Assembly (NCBI GenBank): GCA_000708835.1
Contig: DF236962.1
Span: 1-64,000, forward strand
Reading direction: 5' to 3'
DNA: 64,000 nucleotides
From: Klebsormidium nitens
Taxonomy: Eukaryota; Streptophyta; Klebsormidiophyceae; Klebsormidiales; Klebsormidiaceae
Within the stretch, counting starts at the first letter, position 1, and every line of letters starts with the position of its first letter. A model generated the notes under the pieces. It was not told where the DNA came from. It worked only from the letters and a program-made list of their open reading frames with translations, and searched no databases. Below, in pieces: positions 27,501 through 37,400 of the stretch. The position numbers and the translations under genes are program-made.

Positions 27501-30079
27501 GGCATTGCGCGCCTCAAAACTATCTGGACCATGACCCGGGCGCTCCCGCCGCACCCCACGCAGCTGCTGACGTTTGTGTCGGCGGACTCGCTGCCGAGCG
27601 GAGACAAGGTGCTGAAAGTGCTCGCGAGCAGCCTGCAAGCGCAGGCGGAGGCGGTCGGTGACACCCCGAGGGATCACCTGCAGGTGAGGCGGAATCGTCG
27701 AGAAAGCGTCCGCAGTCAGCTTTAACTTTCGGATTTGTTCGCGTCTTAAGCATACGTAGCAGACAGAACCAACCGAACGAGTCCGCAATTGGATCTGTTG
27801 CTGGGATCGGATTGCTCAACTTTGAGCTTGTCCCGGCCTAGTTCCTTTGGTTGTTGAGATACAAGTGCTGAGTCAGCAAACTCTATATCCAACCACCAGG
27901 GCATGTAGTCAGTGATCTCACGGGATCATCAGCATCTGACTACTCAACGTGATTGCCGTCTAAGTGCTGGAGGAGCTGTACTTTGACGGCTTTTCTCAAT
28001 GGACCACTGCATGCTCGCATCTCAGAATCACTGAATCATTGCACTGCGTTGCACTTTGCGTGGCTTAAAACACCCGAACGTGAAAACTGGTCGCGGATTT
28101 CAACAGAAGGACGCGCTTCGTTTGTACGGCGACCCTGATTTGCAAGTGCTAACACTGTTCAACTTCCCTGATACTCCCACAGAAGAGCGCAGCGGAACCT
28201 GCTCGCGACGGGGACGACCGTGCAGCTGGAGACTCGTTCGCCGCTTCGAGAGGCGCTGCGAACAGCAACTCAGGGCGGCTCGAGAAAATGAAGGCGGCCA
28301 TACGGATGACGGTCACTGGGGGCGACGACGGAGGGGGATCCCCCCGGTCACTACTGGAGGACACGGGCATCGTGGTCGGCGACGAACTCGTGGGGGGCGA
28401 GACGGAACTAGAGCGAGCGCTAGCACAGGCACGGAGCCACAACAAGGCGGTGGAGCGCGCCAAGGCCTCGGTCGAGCTGGCCAAATTCGAGGGGATTGGG
28501 AACAACGTCGCGCTTCTAAAGGTAAGCGGCGGGCTGTCGGTATCGAGATGGTGGAAGAAGGAGACATACTCGCTGGTCCGCAGGGCGGAGAGACTGGATG
28601 CCGATGCCTCCAAGACTTGGATTTGTTGCTGCTGCTCCAGAGGTAGCTTGCATGGTCGTCAAAGCCATATGTCTGAAGTTATCGTCCTGAGTTATGCGAG
28701 ACAAAACAGGCGGGGTCTGCTCATCTGTCCCGCGAGTGACCTGGGTCTGCTCGTGCTGCTTAGGTGCTTAGACACTGCTCATACTGTACCCTGCAGGAGC
28801 TAGCCGTGCCCTTCATTCTGCTCTGGGGAGTCTTCGACTCTCTTCGGAAGTGGGACGACCCGCCCAAGACGATGATCTTCATCTCCGCCGTTATGTACCT
28901 TATCTACTCGTAAGTGATGCAAACAGTCGCTTCTATCTCGACCGTGCATTGCCATCGCTTGCACAGAGTTGCTACATGCGCACAATCTTACCCGCAGTCT
29001 TCCTCGCTTCTTTCTGTGCCAACTCTTATGGAGCGTAGAGCAGTGGCTCGCTTCTTGATTCACAGTCGGAGTCCGTGTTTGCCGTAGCACGTTTTTCCTT
29101 TTTAGAGGGACTAGAACACGGACCCGAGAAAGTTCCCGGGTGAAGACGGTCGTTTATTTCATTGTTGGTACGTTCGTTTCTGCAGCGACTGGATCCGATA
29201 TGCGGTCCCCGTGTTCCTCCTCCTGAACGCGGGCTTCATCCTGTATCTGCGCTACATCAAAAAGTTCGGGCGCGGCAACACGCCCATGGTGGTGGTTCCC
29301 GCGCCGCCGCCGTCCAGCACCGTGGGTCAGCTCATGAGTCTGCAGCAGGCCATCGCGTTTGTCGAGTACGCGCTGCAGGACGTCAACATCGCGCTGCTCA
29401 AGACGCAGGCGCTCTTCTTCTCCGAGTTCACGCAGGTGAGCACTCTGGGCTCCGCAGACACTGCCTTTGGTCGCACCGGGAAGGCAAGTACGGAATAGTA
29501 CCAACCGCTTTGACGCGCAACGCACTTCCACATTAGTGCCTCCGCTCGACGGATCTTATGAGTGCCACGAGGTCGAAGAGGCTGGGTGTACGGGGTCAGG
29601 CCCGCTGTGGAACGCCCCCTGACAGGCTCCAACATTGGGCATGCGTTCTGTATGCTGATGAGGGTCCTATGCTGGGAAGGTCTTCGAAAGTGTGTCACCG
29701 CGGTCCTATACGTGCTAATTTCGAGCTTTCAGGAGGAATGAATGGAAGTGTCATCGAGAGGTTTTCGACGTTTGACCGATGGATAGCAGATAATCTACTA
29801 AGCCGCCCGCTTATGGTGCGTCAAAGTAATTCATACCTTACGTTCATGCAGGCCACGGACCAGCTGTTGGCTGCTCACGTCATCGCTGCCCTCGCTCTTC
29901 TAGTTTTCCCATTCAAGTTAGTTTGCGTAGGCTGGTTCTTGGACACGTTCACCAATGAGCTTGAGTTCCGGCGAGAAAGCACAAGAAAGTTTATCCGGAG
30001 AATGAAGGAATGGTGGTACAGCATACCAGTGGTACCTGTGAAGTTCGTCCAATCGGAGGCAGAAGGCGAGGATGGATAA
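24525..30079 (+). CDS. DUF639 family membrane protein (At5g23390-like)
   Basis: Ten exons in one frame: 24525-24706, 25380-25617, 25886-26055, 26291-26468, 26771-26910, 27341-27683, 28183-28521, 28797-28909, 29186-29435 and 29852-30079, giving 726 residues. Plant DUF639 signatures appear in order: FARNFLEYACFKALAVA, RRLTYDMMVAWETP, VGLEAFARLAPAVAVAAD, the GRAM-like VRLSAWPGRLTLTDHAVYFE, ADLTGPLGAKIFDKAVVY, ELTGNTRRNYWLACMQEI, then a Gly/Asp-rich linker. Hydrophobic segments near the C-terminus (ELAVPFILLWGVF, TMIFISAVMYLIY, YAVPVFLLLNAGFILYL and a last one around VFPFKLVCVGWFL) predict a multi-pass membrane anchor, and the tail RRMKEWWYSIPVVPV is typical of the family. Molecular function is unknown. 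The start could lie in frame at 24414 or 24508. Confidence 0.92.
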
Positions 30080-31433
30080 TTGTTGCTTTATCAGAATAGT
30101 GTACCAGCATCCCACTGGTCACTGCATGTATAATGACAAGCAAATAGATTCTGCAGGACACTTGCGTGCATGCTGAAAGTAAAAACCTGTCGGCAACGCC
30201 ACCAAGTTGTAACGTTTCAAATAAACGGACTCCGAAGTAAGTAAACTCTAAATTTTGTGTTTGTTACGATTGGCTTTGTGCTCTAGAAGCCAGGATCCTG
30301 TAAGCTGTCGTTGCCAGGGTCATTGCCAGGTAGTCAGCCCTCGGGCCACTCAGGCGGCGCATATCGTGCATGCATTGGGATGAAGTTTCTGCTGGCAAGC
30401 AATGATTGATATACACACGGAACTACATATCAGGGTATGACAAAAGGGGCCATGGCGCATGGTCGCCAATTCATACGGCCCAATTTATTTGCATATGGAT
30501 CGACGTATGGTGACCTAGGTTCTGCGCCATATGATATTGCTCATATAACCATCTGCGCCGCGGCCGCAGACGCCATGCATGGGGTCACGTATTCCAACGC
30601 CTATCGTACACACATGAGGCCACGTATATACACGTAGATATTGATTGCATCATGGCTTAAATGTACATGATACATATAGGATATTGCATGGTCTCTTTTC
30701 GTACTCGCCGTAGCCAAATAGGCCATAGGCTTGTCATGACATACGCGGTACATGTATATGATTGGTGTGTGTTTCTCGGATCGTTCATGGAGCCATATGT
30801 ATCTTGGGTCAAGCTCGACTTTATACCGACGAAGTTCTAAATAGGTAGGTACCTAAATCCTAAACCAAAGCTGATGTTTCCTATCCCATAGCGTATCATA
30901 GCGACCCAAGCTACGACATACGGTACCTAGGTACCTAGCTAGTAGGCAGCTAGGTACCGTAATAGCGACTCCGCGGCCGGCCAGCCGGCCCCGCCGCACC
31001 GGCCGCGCGGCGCAGCATTCGTAACTTTCCTCATGAAGGCGTCTACCGGGCAACAAGCTGAGCTCGAACCCTAATTTTGATTGCTACCAAACCATTAAAT
31101 GATATAGAGAAAGAAATTTGTAGGTATGCTAGCATTAGTAGGTATATTATTTTTCGATACCAACCACCTTGATAGACAAGGTGCGAGCACCTTGCGATCG
31201 GCCCTTGGCGAGCTTATACCTCAAGACTTGCACAAACCTTCAAGACACAGCTGATTCGAAGCTAGCTGGCTGATGTTGGTAGAGCAAACTTGGAGTCGGT
31301 AGGACAGCTTGAATACTTTCGTTCGCGAGCTGAATCCGGAAATCACTCTTGAGTCCATTCAGCCTGGCATCGACAAATTACAGAGGCAGGCGGTTCATGC
31401 CAAACCATTGTTGCTGAGCTCCTGCAAACAAGC
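30080..31433. other. Palindrome-rich spacer
   Basis: No gene seen. About 30430-30860 is AT-rich with many catatg/catat words. At 30920-30960 overlapping inverted repeats are built on ggtacctag (11-base arms acggtacctag / ctaggtaccgt and ggtacctagct / agctaggtacc). A very GC-rich block of ggcc/ccgg words follows at about 30970-31016. The last 300 bases presumably hold the CCDC40 promoter. Confidence 0.5.
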
Positions 31434-34400
31434 ATGGCTGGAAGTGAAGAGGACTTGGACCCCATGAGTCCTCAGAGTATGGGCAATGTGGGAGCTGACG
31501 CATTTGATGACGAAGATGGCGAGCCAGCGCTGCCCCTGGATCCCAATAACCGGCTCCTGGACCGGGCCCAGGCAGCCTTGCGAACGCAGCTCCTCAATCA
31601 AAAGCAGGTGCGTAAGTTCGTGGAGGTGTCGTTTAAAGCAAAGTCAACGGCTGGCCCTATTGCTCTTTACAGTGGTGGCTGGGGATGACATCGCATCGCA
31701 CAATCTCCCAGTCGAACAGAAGTTCGTGGTTTGCTGGCTGGCAATCTGGATTCTGGACGACTCAAGGCACTATAGTGATCTTCATTGAAGGGGCATGTTT
31801 CAAAGAGCAGCCACCAATGAGGACACTCACCAAGCTTTTCCCTCTTAAGCAGAGGCCATAAGGACATCTTCAGCTCCTAGTGGAAGTCGAACTGACATGG
31901 TTAACCTGTGCAGGAGCTGGAGGAGGCGGTACGAGAACGGGGCAAGGAGCTGAAAGACGCAAAGACGCGCAGGGAGGATCTCGGGGTGGAGCTGTATGGC
32001 GTGCAGCAGCAGCTCGCCAAGCTGCAGATGACCCTGGAGAAAGCTCACGAGGAGTATGCTGAGATCAACAGAGTCCGGCTCCAGGTAGGGAGGCACGATG
32101 CATGGGGCATCATCAACACTTCGGAGACATGACGGGGTGTCCGTCTACTCGAGGTCCTTGCTTACCGGTCGCCGTTTAAGGCTGGAGGAGTCTATATGGC
32201 ATTGAGGATAAGGGGCTCGTATTGAAACTATGCTTCCTGAAATTGACGGCAAGCTCGGCGCCCAAAGGCCTCTCTCGACACCTTCTCTTCCATCATCACT
32301 CCCAGCCTCAAACACCTCAAGTAGCTTCCTTGCCAATACTTGAAAGGCCATAGCTTCTGATCCCGCTTTGCATGCATAGGCCGAGAAGGACCTGGCGGCG
32401 ATGCGGCAGACGAATGTGGCGCGGCGCGAGGAGACCGCCGCGGGGCGCGTGCGCGCGGAGCAGTTCCAGGTGGAGCTGGACCGGCTGGGGGCCACTCTGC
32501 GCCAGGTGGAAGAGTACAACGAGAAGGTTAAAAGCGAGATTGCGGTCACGCGGCGGGCAACGTACGCGGCGGAAGAGGCGATCTCCAAAATGGAGAAGGA
32601 GAAGAAGGAGCAGGACCTGCTGATTGACCAGCTGCAGGTGAGGGTGGCACGCGGTAGGGAAGAAGTTCCCCTTGTTGTTGTCTGATGATGGGTGGTCCTT
32701 CTAACACTTCCGATAGAGGACCTTTTCCTTTCTTGCGGTTATGGTTGGATTGCAGTAGGGATGGTGGCATGATCTTGCAGCCCCTCATAAACATATGGGT
32801 GGGTTCGAGACTAGTGGCTTGATCTTGAAGCGACAGCCACTTCTGATCATCGCTACGGGACAGTCTTCTGCAACTCCATCTCCGAACCTGGGTCAATCTC
32901 GTAGAAGGCTCCATCGGCCCCTTTGCAAGAGTCACTTTTTCACACCTGCACTCTCTGACCCCCGACTGTGTCTCCCCTGCCGCAGGAGACGCTCAAGAGC
33001 CAAGGCCAGCAGGTGGCGCTGTACGAGGCCCAGCTCGCGGCGCAGCGGCGCGAGACGCAGGCCGCACAAGACACGCTCACCGAGGCCGCGTCCGAGATGG
33101 AGGCAATCAACTTCGAGAAGAAGCAGCTGACCCTGCAGTGGAAGAGCAGCCTGATTGGGATGGCACGCCGCGACGAGGCGCTCCAGGTAAATCAGTGACT
33201 TAGTGATCGTAAAATGTAGTCAAAAGGAATCTAGTGATCTCGTGAATCAAAGGCTCAGTGATTAATAAGGCTCGACCTGATCAGAAAAGGTCTATGCGCT
33301 CCACACCCGCATCCGCCCAAAATCCCTGGCTAATTCGAGCAGTCTCAGCACTGTCCGTACGGAGTTCGCGAGGGCGAACTCCGTACGGACCGCCTGCCAC
33401 TGTAGCCCCTTCGATCGAGTGTCCAAGTTAGTAGAGTCGATCAGCCCGAACCGTCGATCGTCGAGGGTTATAGCTAGGAGGGGGTCTCTAGGTACCGTTT
33501 CGGAAGTTCACGTTCTCCCTCCTTCCGTTTTGTCTTCGGTTGTTTGCTGAGCTTATTCGTACAGCTTCTCCCCAGCAACCTTCCAGTTTACTGTAAACCA
33601 GATTAGACTGTTTCACTCATTAGCAGAGACCAACTGACACTAAATCTTTCACTAAACCTAGCAGGTTGCTTGGGAGAAGCTGTAACTGCGTTGATTGGAA
33701 TGCGATGCAGGCGCTGGAGGACGCGTTGCGGAAGCAGGGTGAGCAGGAGCGCGCGCTGGAGGGCGAGCTGGACGTGTTCCGGCGCGGGCTACGTGAGGAG
33801 CAGGAGCGGGGGGAGAAGCTGGCGGGCGCGATCGCAAAGGTGGGTATTTGGGGACTGTCAGAAGGGATGGAAGGAGAACAGGGACTTCCGGTGGTCCCTG
33901 GGTAATTCCTTCAACTAGAACCCCTGCATTCGACGGTCAAGTTTGGTGGTTCACTCAACCCAGAACGTCGATCGTAGAGGGTTACAGTTAGGAAGGGTCT
34001 CTAATTGTCGGCTCAGAAGTCCATGTTCTCCCTCCATCCGTTTGTCAGCAGGCGGAGTGCAGAGGTCTGGTCGGCTGGGGGACGGCTCGAAGTCGTGGCG
34101 CTCTTTTGACGGCAGAAGATGGACGCTTCTGATTGGTTGGCAACAAAAGGTTACTTTCTTTGGCCCTGACGCTCTCCATAACCGTGTCCGATTGCCAGTG
34201 GGCCGCTCATGGCTAAACCTTGGAGACTGGGGTTGTTTATCCGAAGATTGGAGCTTCGACACGGTCTTGTGCATGTTAAACGTCTGCAATCCGCCTGTTA
34301 GGGTGTTGGGGGGGATCGTTGTTGGGGGCCGTTGCGAAGGACGCTTCGTCACGTTCAAGGTTTTGTGCAGTTTACGTGAGGGGAGAAAGATAGCAGGGAC

Positions 34401-37400
34401 AATGACAAAGGTGCAGACGATAGGTTCGTTTGATAGTCGGAGCTGAGTGTTCAGAAAGTGGACAAATAGATCTCATTGGCAAGGCGTGTAAGGGTGGGTG
34501 CTTCAGGGGTTTGGATGGATCCTACGCTTCATTTTGGCAATGACAAGCCCGAAGTAGTAAACAAAGCCCTGATCAGCTTGTGGATCTATCTTTTGTGCAA
34601 CCAGAGGGATTCGAGTCATCATTCCTTGTCCCGTGCCGCACTGGGAGTTCACACCGCAACAGCAGGTATTCCCCTTAAGTCCGTAGTCTGATCATCTCAT
34701 GCACGGTTCTATACCCACGAAGACAATCCTTGGAATACGCTCAAGTTGCCGACCTGCCAAAAGCCCATTGAAGCCGATACTTACGAAGTTTCTGTTGTTC
34801 AGATTGAGAGGCAGAGCGAGCAGCTAAAACAGCAGATCGCCGCGACCAAGGAGCGCCGCGACTCCGCCGAGGGCAAGTTGGGTGCGCTGCAAGCGGCGCG
34901 CGAGGAGACGGAGGCGAGCTTCGTGCAGGCCAGGGGGGATGGGAAGCGGCTGCGGGCGGACGTGGACAACGTGGAGAAGGCCATGTTCAAAGCCAACCAG
35001 GAGATCCAGGTGAGCCGATTTTGCGGTTTCACAGTTTAGGGTTCTGGGCTTTAGGGTTTTGAGGAGTGCAAAAGAGGGGCAACGAGCTAGCCGCCTGGAA
35101 AGGATCAAGGATAGAGAGCCTTGAGGCGCTGGCATGTCTGATTCCAGAAAGTGGATCAGGATTCGATGCAATCAAAGTCGCCAAAGGTTGTCGGTTCTCA
35201 GGAACCAGACCGGCTTTCCGACGGTTGGGCAGCTTTTGTTGCTGACGGGGAGCGTGAAGGGGCTGTTTCTTGTCCTCATTAGCCAGCCAACTGTCTTCGC
35301 TCCTTTGAAACCCCGTTGATATGCTTTCTTCAAAGCTTCCAGAACCTCCCTGGAACTCCACTCCTTCAGCAGCTGTCTGTGGTTGCAACTTGTAAGGTCC
35401 ACTCAAACGAACAAAATTACACAGCGCCGTCTAAGGAAGAGGTGAACATCGTCAAGCCCTGGCCATCCGCCCGCGAAAGCCGAAGTCACGCACATACGAG
35501 GGGCTTAAAGTAGCCCCTTCGTGTCCTCAATAGCCAACGGCATGCAATTTCCGGCTCAACAGGTGCCAGGTGCCTTCCCCTTTCCCAAAGCTTTCGAAAC
35601 TCTCTGTGCACTTCAAAATTCATGAAAGTCGGCCACCTGCACGCAGGAGCTCGAGCTGCGCATGCTGACGAGCCCGAGCGAACCACTTCGTGTCCCTCTC
35701 AGCCAACCGAGGGTATATCTAACATTGGAATTCCGTTGTCGTCCCCTCTCTCGAAAGCTTCAAAGCCATCCCTGAATCCGGAACGCCCTCACACCCTAGC
35801 CGGCCGCCCGCAGGAGCTGGAGTCGCCATGCTGACGAGCCTGAAGAGGCCACTTGGCGTCTTGATTGGTCAACCGATCATGTTTCTTACAGCTTTCCCAA
35901 CTCTGGATCCGGACGCCCTCCTCGACTTACGCCCGCAGGAGCTGGAGTCGCGCATGCTGACGAGCCTGAAAAAGCCACCTGATGTTACCGAGCGTCTTTC
36001 TTACTTCCAAACTCCGCTCTTTATTCATCTCAGAGATTCCAAATCTCCTTTCCTCAAATCCTGCCCCCCCGCCCCGCAGGAGCTGGAGTCGCGCATGCTG
36101 ACGAGCCTGAGCGAGCAGACGACGGTGGAGAAGGGCGCCCAGGTGACGGCGCAGGCAACGCAGCGGCTGCGGCAGCGCGTGCGCGAGGAAAGTTTGGCGG
36201 CGGTGCAGCTGCAGAACGAGCTGGCCAAACTGCGGGTGGACGTCCTCACCGCGCACGGCCGCAACGCGCAGCTGCGCGAGGTGCTCGCGGGGGTCGATGC
36301 GGAGATCCGGGAGAAAGGGGCCACCATCGAGAAGTACCAGGTGAGGGGTTTAGGGAGGGTTAGGATGGGTCGGCTTTGAAGCGGGGATTAAGGCGGAAAG
36401 GAACGTCAGAAGCATCTGCCGCCGCACTGACTCTTTGATCAGACATGGGGCCGCTTTAAGACCGTCGGCAATTGCAAGGAAAACAATGCAGCGATGCTTG
36501 GAATATTCTGGAACGATTGCGGGTGCAAACCCCTTCCGCAGGTTTACGGGAAGCCTGCACTGTTGGCGTGGAAAGGCGGTGAGGAGACGTCTCATTGTTT
36601 GAACCCTACGTCTCACTTGCTCGTTGTTCATACCCTGGAGCTTATGCTCCAGTCTCCGAGTCCGACAAACAACGCGGCCAAGACTTGCCAGCCCTACTCT
36701 CCCCTTCGTTCCGTTGCTCACTCCTCAAAACAAGCGCTACCGCTTATCCGGCTCCTGCGCTCACTTTGCTTACTTTCATTTGTTCCGCCCAGATCGAGAT
36801 CCGGCGGCGGAACGACGAGGTGGAGAAGAAGACGAAGGAGGTGGACCGGCTGAACAAGGCATACGACAAGCTGACGGCGGCCGTGGTGGATGAGAATATG
36901 GGCCCGTTGGAGGCGACCATTGCTAACATTTCCAAGGAGATTGTCGCCAAGGCCGCGGAAGCGAAAGATTTGCAGCGCGCCTGGGTCACGTGCCAGACGG
37001 AGCTCGTGGGGCTGATCAACGACAACAACGGCCTCGCCGAGAAAGTGCAGGTGGGTTTGGGTTTGGGTTTGGGTTTGGGTTTGGATTTTGAGTTAGGGCT
37101 TGGCTTTGGGCTTCGTTCTCGGGCTTGAGAGACGAGCCTTGCATTTTCTGGGTTCTGATAAGTACGTGTCATTCGTACCAGCTCCATCCAGTGTTGAATA
37201 GTGTGAACGAAGTAATGAGATTCAGACACGAGTGTGGCGCAGCCATCTGGTTGGGGTCAGCCGACCTTTGGACATACAGTCAACCAGGTGAGAGCTTCGA
37301 TTCAAAATCTAAAGGACATACTCCTTGGCAGCGCAATAACAGTCCATCGGTATCGAAAGGCCTGCAGCACAGAATGACGACTTTGTAAGTTTTCTGCATT

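Noticed and set aside
28149-28613. 154-residue minus-strand frame
   Set aside because: Lies on the GC-rich DUF639 linker exon, whose plus-strand frame is fixed by phase on both sides.
33943-34446. 167-residue plus-strand frame
   Set aside because: Entirely inside CCDC40 intron 5 and includes the repeated intronic sequence; no coding features.
37053-37082. True interstitial telomere or chromosome end
   Set aside because: Only five units, inside a CCDC40 intron with coding exons on both sides.
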